Positions 1 to 6,699 of a stretch of 6,767 nt of DNA are shown piece by piece. Made by a program: the position numbers and the translations under genes. Position 1 is the stretch's first letter; the number at the start of each line of letters is the position of its first letter. Location: assembly GCF_000963705.1 (NCBI RefSeq), contig NZ_LAJY01000141.1:1-6767 (forward strand), given 5' to 3'. This DNA is from Elstera litoralis. Its GTDB lineage: Bacteria > Pseudomonadota > Alphaproteobacteria > Elsterales > Elsteraceae. A model generated the notes under the pieces. The model did no database searches and was not told where the DNA came from. It saw only the letters and a list, made by a program, of their open reading frames with translations.

Positions 1-161
1 GCCGCCGAGCCACTGGGCCAGCGCGCGTTCGGCCAGAAGCTTGCCGAGGCTTGCGGCATCGCCCCTAGCATTCCCCCTGACGAAACCGATGCCCGCCCCT
101 GCCCGAAGAGCAGAAGCCCTGCCAGTACGAACATCAGCAGCGGTTTTACCAAGCCGCGCAT
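1..161 (-). CDS. N-terminus of an exported or membrane-anchored protein, cut by the window edge
   Basis: Unrecognised gene; only its first 53 codons are in the window. The ATG at 161 is well supported: AGGGGA lies 7 bases upstream (169-173 plus flank). The protein opens MRGLVKPLLMFVLAGLLLFG, a basic N-region followed by a hydrophobic stretch of about 14 residues, then GQGRAS. This is typical of a Sec signal peptide with a possible cleavage after GRA, or of a signal anchor. It begins 47 bases after the kinase stop on the same strand, so it is probably the last visible member of that operon. Oddity: after residue 22 the frame as read becomes Ser/Gly/Pro-rich and unconvincing. The frame reached by adding one G in the GGGG run at 96-99 gives a more protein-like stretch containing KLLAERALAQWL. 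Given the other indels in this window, a missing base is possible. Function unknown. Confidence 0.55.
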   Translation of the reverse strand, partial: MRGLVKPLLMFVLAGLLLFGQGRASVSSGGMLGAMPQASASFWPNARWPSGSA

Positions 162-168
162 CCCAGTT

Positions 169-173
169 CCCCT
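169..173 (-). promoter_or_regulatory. Ribosome binding site of the partial exported-protein gene
   Basis: On the minus strand AGGGG (continuing into AA) ends 7 bases before the ATG at 161. A second purine patch, AAGGA, lies just upstream at 175-179. This site fixes the start of a gene too truncated to be called on length alone. Confidence 0.5.
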
Positions 174-208
174 ATCCTTCGGCTCGCGGCATAGAAGGCG
201 CTTCCCGC

Positions 209-1624
209 TCAAGGGTCAAGCGCCGGCAGAGCGTGTTCCTCCCCCTCATGGCCGGGGCGGACAACGGTTACGGTGCACGGAGCCTCCGCCGCCACTTCCG
301 CCGAAACGCTGCCCAGCACCCGGCGCAGGGTGGAGCGCGCCCGTGCGCTCATGACGATATGATCGATGTGATTGGTCCGCGCGAACTCTAAAATTGCCCC
401 CGCCGGGGAGACGGCTTCGAGCACATGGAACGTCGCCTGTTCCTCGCTCAACCCCAAGGGCTGCGCCCAGTGGCGCAAATCGAGGAGCCGTTGCAGATGC
501 TTATTCTCCCCCGCCTCATCCAGGGTCATATCCAGCCCTATGCGATGGAGCTTTAGGACATTGAGGCACGCGAGTCGCGCGCGCGGCATGGATTGCATAA
601 CTTGACGCACGGTGGCCCGCATCGCATCGGCCACCGCATCCGACTGCGTGGCAGGATCGACCGCCGCCAGAATGATCGGCGCGTCCAAACTATGATCGCG
701 TGTGACGGTTAGAATGCTATCGGCCCGCATCCGCCGCCGCCAAACCGTTACCATGCCGTCTTGCTCTAACCGATTGGCGCGCTCGGTGAGCGGCATTTGC
801 TCCGGCGTGCGCAAATCCAGCGCCAGATGTGCCGCCGTGGCGTAGCGCGCGGCGGGATCGACGGCAAGGCAGCGGAGGATGATTTCCTGAAGCCACGGCG
901 GGCAGTCGGGCCGCAGGGCGCGCGGCGGCACCGGATCGCGCCACAGGCGTTTTTTCAGGCCCTTCAAGGTTTGCGGATCACCGAAGGGCCGAACGTTGGT
1001 AAGGAAGAAATAGAGCAAGGCGCCCAGGGCGAACAGGTCCGAGCGGGGGTCCCGCCGCTGCCCCAGCACCTGTTCCGGCGCCATATAGGGGGCCGTGCCA
1101 TAGGGCAGACGGAATTCCTCCGCCATTAAATCCGGCAAATGCCGGTGGGACGATAGGCCGAAATCAATCAAAGCAATCTCGCCGCTCGGGCGAACCATCA
1201 GATTCGACGGTTTCACGTCCAGATGAATAACGTTCTGGCGGTGCAGCGCGTGCAGCGCCTGGGCAATCCGCGCGCCGATATCCACGACCTCGGCCACCGG
1301 CAAAGGCAAATCGGGCAAGCGGCTGAGTAAGGATGGGCCGTCGATCCGCTCCATAATCAGATAGGGCAACCCCGCGAGCACGCCGCGTGCGATAAACTGC
1401 GGCACATGCGGCCCGCTGAGGCGCGGCAAGATCATCTGCTCCATCTCGAAGCTAACGATGGCTGCCGGATCTTCCCCTTCCGCGAGGATAGGAAGCTTCA
1501 GGATCATCGGCAGCGCCCCCGGCTCCCGCCGCAGCGCCCATAGCACGGCCATACCGCCGCGATGCACTTGGCTTTCGAGCGTATAGCCGTCGATGGTGCG
1601 ACCGGGTTCGAGCTTTAGAACCAT
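209..1624 (-). CDS. Ser/Thr protein kinase fused to a universal stress protein (UspA) domain
   Basis: A 471-residue cytoplasmic protein with no membrane segment. Residues about 14-275 form a Hanks-type kinase: a degenerate glycine loop (VHRGGMAVLW, 20-29), ATP-anchoring Lys43 in MILKLP, probable helix-C Glu62, catalytic loop HLDVKPSN (134-141) with Asp136, DFG at 154-156, APE at 182-184 and DLFALG at 196-201. The usual HRD arginine is Leu135, so this is a non-RD kinase. The first glycine of the loop is His21. Residues about 312-457 resemble UspA: a hydrophobic beta strand (APIILAAVD), and near the end LRRVLGSVSAEV followed by APCTVTVV, matching the USP nucleotide-loop and final strand, although the first glycine of that loop is replaced (SARARS). 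Kinase-USP fusions are known in alphaproteobacteria; the substrate here is unknown. The start at 1624 is chosen over the longer frame from 1717 because GAGGG lies 7 bases upstream, the kinase fold begins just after it, and the upstream gene stops one base before it (TAA-A-ATG). That spacing implies translational coupling with the phosphoesterase. Confidence 0.92.
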   Translation of the reverse strand: MVLKLEPGRTIDGYTLESQVHRGGMAVLWALRREPGALPMILKLPILAEGEDPAAIVSFEMEQMILPRLSGPHVPQFIARGVLAGLPYLIMERIDGPSLLSRLPDLPLPVAEVVDIGARIAQALHALHRQNVIHLDVKPSNLMVRPSGEIALIDFGLSSHRHLPDLMAEEFRLPYGTAPYMAPEQVLGQRRDPRSDLFALGALLYFFLTNVRPFGDPQTLKGLKKRLWRDPVPPRALRPDCPPWLQEIILRCLAVDPAARYATAAHLALDLRTPEQMPLTERANRLEQDGMVTVWRRRMRADSILTVTRDHSLDAPIILAAVDPATQSDAVADAMRATVRQVMQSMPRARLACLNVLKLHRIGLDMTLDEAGENKHLQRLLDLRHWAQPLGLSEEQATFHVLEAVSPAGAILEFARTNHIDHIVMSARARSTLRRVLGSVSAEVAAEAPCTVTVVRPGHEGEEHALPALDP

Positions 1625-1625
1625 T

Positions 1626-2366
1626 TTACTGCCCTCGAAAAAGCCGATCCGCCAGCAGCGCAGGCAGACCGGCGGCGCGGATTTTATCAGCCGCCGCCGC
1701 AATATAGTAAGGAACACGCTGGGTCATGAGATCGGCCGTGCGCGTATCATAGAGCGCATAGGCCGCCGCCGGATTGCCGTCGCGCGGCTGGCCGACCGAG
1801 CCGATCAGCCCCAGCCAGCGCCGGGGCGGCAGCAATGGCACGGGCTGGCCCGCCGTGGGCGTGAAAACCACCATCTTACCGATGCTCGACAGGCCATAGA
1901 GCGCGGGCACATGGACGTGGCCCGAGAAGATCAACCGCGCGTCGCTTGCCTCCAGGCTAGTGCGGGCGGTCAGCGCGTCGGTCACATAGCGCCATTTCTC
2001 CGGGGCGGAGGCGTCGGCATGGACATAGAGCCGATCATCCTCCTCCACCGTCAGCGGCAGTTTCGCAAGAAAGGCCTTGGCGGTTTCGGAAAGCTGGGTT
2101 TGTGTCCAAACAATCGCCGCCGCCGCCATATCGTTCATCCGTTCGGGCGCGCCCAGCGCCGCCGCATCGTGATTGCCGCGCACGGCGATCGCGCCTTGCC
2201 CCACCAAATCGATCAAGGTTTCCACCACCCAAACCGGATCGGCCCCATAGCCCACGTAATCGCCCAAAAACACGAACCGCTCCGCGCCCCCGCGCCCGCG
2301 CATGGTTAGGCAGGCGCTGAAAGCCTCGCGGTTACTGTGAAGATCGGTCATCAGCGCGATGAGCAT
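1626..2366 (-). CDS. Calcineurin-like metallophosphoesterase
   Basis: A 246-residue soluble protein of the calcineurin-like metallophosphoesterase superfamily, which hydrolyses phosphoesters with a two-metal centre. The expected ligands are all visible: Asp8 and His10 in TDLHSN, Asp36 in FLGDYVGYG, Asn65 and His66 in GNHD, His116 in YVHAD, and His150 and His152 in SGHVH. The LHSN and GDYVGYG forms are typical of the small bacterial members related to protein phosphatases and YfcE-like enzymes, so protein, nucleotide or small-molecule phosphatase activity are all possible. The start at 2366 is preceded by GGAAGG with 8 bases spacing, and the DxH motif sits at the usual distance from the N-terminus. 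The stop lies one base before the kinase ATG, so the two are almost certainly cotranscribed. I infer that it could reverse the kinase's phosphorylation, but sequence alone cannot show the substrate. Confidence 0.9.
   Translation of the reverse strand: MLIALMTDLHSNREAFSACLTMRGRGGAERFVFLGDYVGYGADPVWVVETLIDLVGQGAIAVRGNHDAAALGAPERMNDMAAAAIVWTQTQLSETAKAFLAKLPLTVEEDDRLYVHADASAPEKWRYVTDALTARTSLEASDARLIFSGHVHVPALYGLSSIGKMVVFTPTAGQPVPLLPPRRWLGLIGSVGQPRDGNPAAAYALYDTRTADLMTQRVPYYIAAAADKIRAAGLPALLADRLFRGQ
1632..1636 (-). promoter_or_regulatory. Ribosome binding site that fixes the kinase start
   Basis: Minus-strand GAGGG, 7 bases before the ATG at 1624, lies inside the last codons of the phosphoesterase gene. 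The alternative upstream ATG at 1717 would add 31 residues read from phosphoesterase codons in another frame (Arg- and Cys-rich), with no family similarity. Confidence 0.6.
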
Positions 2367-3174
2367 GGCATTTTCCTTCCCGGCAGCGGCGGGGCGCTAT
2401 AGGGCGACGATCCGCACCTCTACCCCCCGCCGCGCGCAGATTTTCGAGCGCCGCCGGGGGCGCGCCCGCGTCGGTAATGACCAGTTTAACACGGGTGAGC
2501 GGGCAGACGCTGATCGAGCCGCGCGTTTCGAACTTTGACCCATCGACCAGTAGAATCAAATCCTGCGCGCGCTTCAGTAATTTGGCTTCGGCGCGCGCCA
2601 TCAGCGGATCATCTTCGATCACCCCCATCGACGTGAGCGAAAAGCAACTCATGAAAAGTTTGGAGGCGGCGTAATGCTGAATAGCATCCTCTTCGAAGGG
2701 TGACAGCACGATTCCCTGTTCGGGGCAAATCTCACCGCCCGGCAGAACAATACGGCTTTCGGTGCGCGCCGCCAGCAGCGCACTGGCGATGGGGAAGGAG
2801 TTGGTGAGGATATGCAGCCGCCGCTGCGCCAAGGGCGCCACCATCTGATACGTCGTGGAGCCAGCATGGATGATAATCGACTCGTCATCCTCGCAGAGAT
2901 CGACCGCCGCCCGGGCAATTGCGCGTTTCCGCTCGTAATTCAGCGCGCCCGCCCCTTCGACCCCCGGCATCGCGGCTGAGCGGGGCGAAGCCGACTCAAG
3001 CGCCTGCACGCCGCCATGAACGCGCCGGATCAACCCCGCCTCGGCTAACTCGGTTAGATCGCGCCGGATCGTGGCACTGGATACGCCTGTTCGCGCAATC
3101 AATTCACGGACAGGAACCACCAGCCGTTCCCGAGTAAGTTTCAAGATAAGCTGGGCGCGTTCCTGTTCGTGCAT
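2332..3174 (-). CDS. DeoR/GlpR-family transcriptional regulator, UlaR-like, with a frameshifted C-terminal tail
   Basis: A DeoR-type repressor: N-terminal winged helix (about 1-57; helix-turn-helix around VRELIARTGVSSATIRRDL, wing GLIRRVHGG at 47-55), then the sugar-phosphate-binding sensor domain related to ribose-5-phosphate isomerase. Sensor landmarks are HAGSTT (103-108), LTNSFPIA (123-130), LPGGEI (144-149), ASKLFM (170-175), RAEAKLL (194-200) and LLVDGSKF (208-215). The GIVLSP segment and the DDPLMARAEAKLL spacing recall UlaR more than GlpR; the ligand is unknown. AGGAG lies 5 bases before the ATG at 3174. As read the ORF is 280 residues, and the last 30 (from residue 251) are basic and unlike the family. 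Dropping one G from the six-G run at 2423-2428 gives GVEVRIVAL and a TAG at 2397-2399, a 258-residue protein of normal family length. It would then end 30 bases before the phosphoesterase instead of overlapping it. It is probably the first gene of the operon and may regulate it. Confidence 0.9.
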   Translation of the reverse strand: MHEQERAQLILKLTRERLVVPVRELIARTGVSSATIRRDLTELAEAGLIRRVHGGVQALESASPRSAAMPGVEGAGALNYERKRAIARAAVDLCEDDESIIIHAGSTTYQMVAPLAQRRLHILTNSFPIASALLAARTESRIVLPGGEICPEQGIVLSPFEEDAIQHYAASKLFMSCFSLTSMGVIEDDPLMARAEAKLLKRAQDLILLVDGSKFETRGSISVCPLTRVKLVITDAGAPPAALENLRAAGGRGADRRPIAPRRCREGKCHAHRADDRSSQ

Positions 3175-3221
3175 GGCGACTCCTTTTGCTCAATATTGGC
3201 CGCCGCCGCCGCCCGCACACA

Positions 3222-3235
3222 ATGATCTGAATCAA
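3222..3235. promoter_or_regulatory. Candidate FNR/FixK/Anr-type binding site
   Basis: ATGAT-CTGA-ATCAA on the plus strand (TTGAT-TCAG-ATCAT on the minus strand) matches 13 of 14 positions of the FNR/FixK consensus TTGAT-N4-ATCAA. Its centre is 54.5 bases upstream of the regulator's ATG at 3174, in the only intergenic region of the presumed operon. If it activates from the classical -41.5 position, transcription would start near 3187, with an AT-rich CAATATT near the -10 position but a very short leader. A repressing or upstream role is equally possible. No strong -10/-35 pair could be settled on. Confidence 0.45.
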
Positions 3236-3263
3236 TTGAGCGGTAAACGTCTCAGAACATAAT

Positions 3264-3273
3264 CTCATATGAG
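3264..3273. repeat. Perfect 10-base palindrome CTCATATGAG
   Basis: CTCATATGAG is self-complementary and lies in the AT-rich part of the intergenic region, 90 bases upstream of the DeoR-family gene. It could be half of an operator for that regulator or part of its promoter. No second copy is seen in the intergenic region, so this is only a candidate site. Confidence 0.25.
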
Positions 3274-3330
3274 CGAATTTTACTTACATTGGACGAGCCA
3301 TACTTTCTCACCCAATTTAAAAAGAGAGGA

Positions 3331-3375
3331 GTTTCGGCTGCCGAAACCAATAGGGCGGGGATTTCTCCCCGCCCT
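3331..3375 (-). terminator. Tandem hairpin terminator after gltB
   Basis: Read on the minus strand, 9 bases after the gltB TAA there is a perfect 10-bp stem (AGGGCGGGGA / TCCCCGCCCT, 3352-3375) closed by a GAAA tetraloop. It is followed 4 bases later by a second perfect inverted repeat, GTTTCGGC-A-GCCGAAAC (3331-3347), and then TCCTCTCTTTTTAAA. The second hairpin with its T-rich tract has the form of an intrinsic terminator; the first, very stable hairpin may protect the 3' end. Together they separate gltB from the downstream signalling operon. Confidence 0.75.
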
Positions 3376-3384
3376 GTCTGCCCC

Positions 3385-4452
3385 TTACTCAGCGGCGCTA
3401 ATCTGCGCTTCGCGGGTTGGGAAGGCCAAGCGGCCCACCATTTCGCGCGGCACCACTTGCCAGAAGTGGCCGATTTGACGCTCCCAATCGGCTAGCAGGC
3501 TCATAGCCCATTTGGAGCCGGTCGCCTTGACGTGCTGTTCGACGAGATCGCGCAACACGCCCTCCCAATGGGCAGTTTCGATACGGTGCTGAAGCACGGT
3601 TTCCGGGTTTACGCGGTGTTGGAAGCTATCGTCTTCGTCATAGACGAAGGCCATGCCGCCGGTCATCCCCGCCGCGAAATTATCGCCGACCGGGCCAAGG
3701 ATAATCGCAACGCCGCCGGTCATATATTCGCACCCATTGGAGCCGCAGCCTTCGACCACCACTTGCGCGCCGGAGTTGCGCACGGCGAAGCGTTCCCCGG
3801 CCTGGCCTGCGGCGAAGAGTTGCCCCGCCGTTGCGCCATAGAGCACGGTATTGCCGATGATCGTATTGCGGTTCGTCACCAGCGGGCTTGCAGTCATCGG
3901 CCGAACGATAATGCGCCCGCCCGACAGGCCCTTGCCCACATAATCGTTAGCATCGCCGAACACTTCCAGCGTCAGCCCCTGCACCGCGAAGGCACCGAGT
4001 GACTGGCCCGCCGAGCCGCGCAGGCGCACGGTGACGTGATCGTGCGCAAGGCCGGTCATGCCGAACTGCTTGGTCAGATGGTAAGACAGGCGCGTACCGA
4101 TGGCCCGGTAAGTGTTGCGGATATTGTAGGTGAGTTGCATCTTCTCGCCCGCCTCGAACACCGGATGGGCGTCCTTGACGATCTGGGCGTCGAGCGTATC
4201 CGGCACTTCATTGCGGCCTTCGAGCGTGCAATAGCGCGGATAATCGCCCGGATCGGCCTGGGCTAGGAGCGGGTTGAGATCGAGATCATCCAGCGTATGC
4301 GCGCCCCGGCTGACCTGATTGAGCAGATCGGTGCGCCCGATTACCTCGTTCAGCGAGCGAACCCCAAGCTCCGCCAAAATCTCGCGGACTTCTTCGGCGA
4401 TGAAGCTGAAGAGGTTCACCACTTTTTTCCGGCGAGCCATCGTATTTGGCAC
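3385..4452 (-). CDS. gltB: gltB segment: C-terminal part with the GxGxG beta-helix domain
   Basis: Genuine GltB sequence runs from [18 protein letters not shown] (residue 9 of this frame, about position 4428) to the TAA at 3385-3387. The first eight residues (MPNTMARR) are read out of frame. Landmarks are [13 protein letters not shown] (32-44), DLDLNPLL (56-63) and the GxGxG beta-helix domain at about 105-275, including [22 protein letters not shown] (146-167), [11 protein letters not shown] (171-181), [12 protein letters not shown] (205-216) and [14 protein letters not shown] (234-247). The tail [17 protein letters not shown] is characteristic of the GltB end. The C-terminus is complete, and the hairpin terminator follows it directly. 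Confidence 0.82.
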   Translation of the reverse strand: MPNTMARRKKVVNLFSFIAEEVREILAELGVRSLNEVIGRTDLLNQVSRGAHTLDDLDLNPLLAQADPGDYPRYCTLEGRNEVPDTLDAQIVKDAHPVFEAGEKMQLTYNIRNTYRAIGTRLSYHLTKQFGMTGLAHDHVTVRLRGSAGQSLGAFAVQGLTLEVFGDANDYVGKGLSGGRIIVRPMTASPLVTNRNTIIGNTVLYGATAGQLFAAGQAGERFAVRNSGAQVVVEGCGSNGCEYMTGGVAIILGPVGDNFAAGMTGGMAFVYDEDDSFQHRVNPETVLQHRIETAHWEGVLRDLVEQHVKATGSKWAMSLLADWERQIGHFWQVVPREMVGRLAFPTREAQISAAE

Positions 4453-5203
4453 GCAAGGCTTCGTCTTGGGTGCAGACGCCGACCGGGCAGGTGTTGCTGT
4501 GGCACTGGCGGACCATGATGCAGCCCATCGCCACCAAGGAGGCGGTGCCGACGCCGAACTCTTCCGCGCCGAGCATCGCCGCGATCACCACGTCGCGCCC
4601 GGTCTTGATGCCGCCGTCGGTGCGCAGCCGGATGCGGTGACGCAGCCGATTGAGGGTAAGCACCTGATGGACTTCCGACAGGCCCATTTCCCACGGTGCC
4701 CCCGCGAATTTGATCGAGGTTTGCGGGCTCGCGCCCGTACCGCCGACTTGGCCGGAGATCAGGATGATATCCGCCTTCGCCTTGGCCACCCCCGCCGCAA
4801 TCGTGCCGATGCCCGACCGCGCCACCAGCTTCACGCAAACCTTACAGTTCGGGTTGATCTGCTTCAGGTCATAGATAAGCTGCGCCAGATCCTCAATCGA
4901 GTAGATATCATGGTGCGGCGGCGGCGAGATCAGCATCACGCCGGGGGTGGAGTGCCGCAGGCGGGCAATCATTTCCGTCACCTTGAAGCCGGGCAACTGC
5001 CCGCCTTCGCCGGGCTTTGCGCCCTGGGCTACTTTGATTTCCAGCTCGCGGCAGTTGACGAGGTAATCCGCCGTCACGCCGAAGCGGCCCGAAGCGACCT
5101 GTTTGATCGCCGAATTAGCATTATCGCCATTGGGCAGCGGCTTGAAATATTTCGAATCTTCCCCGCCCTCGCCGCTATCGGATTTCGCGCCGATACGGTT
5201 CAT
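4286..5203 (-). CDS. gltB: gltB segment: FMN and 3Fe-4S synthase domain
   Basis: Residues 1-260 are the heart of the glutamate synthase domain: [11 protein letters not shown] (6-16), [10 protein letters not shown] (63-72), [15 protein letters not shown] (92-106), [18 protein letters not shown] (125-142) and GGTGASP (154-160). The cluster motif follows, with Cys228, Cys234 and Cys239 in C-x5-C-x4-C spacing. These match the 3Fe-4S ligands of Azospirillum GltB (Cys1102, 1108 and 1113 of that enzyme). From residue 261 the frame is wrong (Arg/Pro-rich tail to 4286), because the six-A run at 4423-4428 should be five. The ATG at 5203 overlaps the preceding TGA as ATGA, but this Met is the internal Met of MNRIGAK and has no clear ribosome binding site, so it is probably not an initiation codon. 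Confidence 0.8.
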   Translation of the reverse strand: MNRIGAKSDSGEGGEDSKYFKPLPNGDNANSAIKQVASGRFGVTADYLVNCRELEIKVAQGAKPGEGGQLPGFKVTEMIARLRHSTPGVMLISPPPHHDIYSIEDLAQLIYDLKQINPNCKVCVKLVARSGIGTIAAGVAKAKADIILISGQVGGTGASPQTSIKFAGAPWEMGLSEVHQVLTLNRLRHRIRLRTDGGIKTGRDVVIAAMLGAEEFGVGTASLVAMGCIMVRQCHSNTCPVGVCTQDEALRAKYDGSPEKSGEPLQLHRRRSPRDFGGAWGSLAERGNRAHRSAQSGQPGRAYAG

Positions 5204-6699
5204 GCGATGCCGAGCGTGCGATGGGCTTCCGGCCCAAGTGCCCCTAAGGACATGCCGGGCGTGACGAACCGTTGCCGAATCTGGGTGATCGATTCGACTT
5301 CTTCCAACGGGACGGCGGTGCGCCCGCCCTTGAAATCCATCAGATCGCGCAAAGCGACGGGCGGCAGCTTTCGGTTGGCTTCGGAGTATTTCTTGTAGGT
5401 CGCGTAACTATCGGTCGCGACCGCCGTTTGCAGCATATGGATGAGATCGGCGGTCCAGGCGTGGGTTTCGCCCTTTCGGCGGTAGCGGTAGAAGCCGCCG
5501 ATGGGCAGCACGCTACTGTCGGCGGTAAAGGCCTTGCCGTGCTGGCCCGCGACTTCCTTCTGAATGCCGCTCATGCCAAGGCCGGAAATGCGGCTGGTCA
5601 TGCCGGGGAAGAATTCCGCCACCAGCGTTCGCGATAGGCCAATCGCTTCGAAATTATAGCCACCGCGATAGGAGGAGAGCACCGAAATGCCCATTTTGGA
5701 GAGGATCTTCAGCAGACCATCGTCGATGGCCTTCTTGAAGCGCTTGATGCCGTCTTCGAGCGGCATCGTACCGAACAGCCCGCGCGCGTGGCGGTCGGCA
5801 ATCGCTTCTTCCGCAAGATAGGCGTTGATCGTGGTCGCGCCGACGCCGATCAGCACGGCGCAATAATGCACGTCCAAACATTCCGCCGAGCGCACGTTCA
5901 GCGACGTGAAGGTGCGCAAATTCTGGCGCACGAGGTGGCTATGAACGCCGCCCGCCGCCAAAATCATCGGCAGCGGCGAGCGCCCGGCCCCCATCGCGGC
6001 GTCCGTCAGCACCAAATGGGTGCAACCAGCGCGCACCGCGTCTTCCGCCTCGCGCTGAACGCGCTTCAAGGCGTCGCGCAGAGCGAATTCGCCGCCCTTG
6101 GGATCGAAGGTGCAGTCGATTTCAGCGGCGGTATCGGCCATATAGGCGCGCATAGCGGTGAATTCGGCGGTGGAGAGAATCGGGCTGTCCAGTTGCAGCA
6201 ACTGGCACTGGCTTTCGTCTTCCTCCAGAATATTGCCGAGGTTGCCGAGGCGGGTGCGAATGGTCATCACCCGGCGTTCGCGGAGCGAATCAATCGGCGG
6301 GTTCGTGACCTGGCTGAAGTTCTGACGGAAGTAATGCGACAGGGGCCGATACTGGTCCGACAGAACCGCGAGCGGCGTATCGTCGCCCATCGAGCCGATG
6401 GCTTCCTTCGCGTCCTCCACCATCGGGTGCAGGATGAGTTCCAGATCTTCCGTGGTCCAACCCACGGCGATTTGATGGCGGCGCAGCGCTTCGCGGCTCA
6501 TGCGCTCAACCGGGAGCGCGTGGCCCTTAATGATGCCATCGATGCGGGTAATCTGCTGCACCCAACGCCCGAACGGCTTGCGCGAAGCCAGCTCGTCCTT
6601 GATTTCCGCGTCGTGGAACACCCGACCCCGTTGCAAATCGACGCCGATCATCATGCCCGGCCCGAGGCGGCCTTTTTTCGACGACCGTCTGCTCATCAA
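5200..6699 (-). CDS. gltB: gltB segment: central domain and start of the FMN-binding synthase domain
   Basis: An open segment of 499 codons. The first seven or eight codons (MMSRRSSK) are out of frame; genuine GltB sequence begins at KGRLGPG, just after the A-run at 6673-6678. Recognisable blocks are HDAEIKD (29-35), the GltB central domain from about residue 85 to 345 ([20 protein letters not shown] and [15 protein letters not shown]), and the entry to the synthase domain ([19 protein letters not shown]). It ends prematurely with GIA-stop at 5200-5202, where the family continues [17 protein letters not shown]. The codons GCA ATG AAC have become GCATGAAC by loss of one A. The true start of gltB is upstream of the window, so the ATG at 6699 is not a real initiation site. 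Confidence 0.8.
   Translation of the reverse strand: MMSRRSSKKGRLGPGMMIGVDLQRGRVFHDAEIKDELASRKPFGRWVQQITRIDGIIKGHALPVERMSREALRRHQIAVGWTTEDLELILHPMVEDAKEAIGSMGDDTPLAVLSDQYRPLSHYFRQNFSQVTNPPIDSLRERRVMTIRTRLGNLGNILEEDESQCQLLQLDSPILSTAEFTAMRAYMADTAAEIDCTFDPKGGEFALRDALKRVQREAEDAVRAGCTHLVLTDAAMGAGRSPLPMILAAGGVHSHLVRQNLRTFTSLNVRSAECLDVHYCAVLIGVGATTINAYLAEEAIADRHARGLFGTMPLEDGIKRFKKAIDDGLLKILSKMGISVLSSYRGGYNFEAIGLSRTLVAEFFPGMTSRISGLGMSGIQKEVAGQHGKAFTADSSVLPIGGFYRYRRKGETHAWTADLIHMLQTAVATDSYATYKKYSEANRKLPPVALRDLMDFKGGRTAVPLEEVESITQIRQRFVTPGMSLGALGPEAHRTLGIA

Noticed and set aside
1..161. Class GN sortase N-terminus for the leftmost gene
   Set aside because: The restored frame has a GQGA and an LAQ-like stretch reminiscent of such sortases, but the spacing differs and no catalytic region is in the window, so this is too weak to call.
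1625..1717. Longer kinase start at 1717
   Set aside because: It would add 31 non-homologous residues read from phosphoesterase codons; the ATG at 1624 has a good ribosome binding site and one-base spacing to the previous stop.
3198..3214. Short GCC trinucleotide run between the FNR-like box and the regulator start
   Set aside because: About five units in a GC-rich genome are unremarkable; no evidence for phase variation, since it is outside any coding frame.
4423..4428. Programmed frameshifting at the A6-G runs (also 6673-6678), as in dnaX
   Set aside because: The dnaX-type signal A-AAA-AAG needs a -1 shift with a different phase. Here the upstream frame reads GAA AAA AGT and a +1 shift is needed. 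GltB has no known frameshifting, and similar indels occur in unrelated runs nearby.
4319..5398. A 359-codon plus-strand open frame opposite gltB, and similar ones at 1593-2309 and 3532-4002
   Set aside because: These lie antisense to strongly conserved genes, are rich in Arg, Ala and His as expected of GC-rich shadow frames, and show no family motifs.
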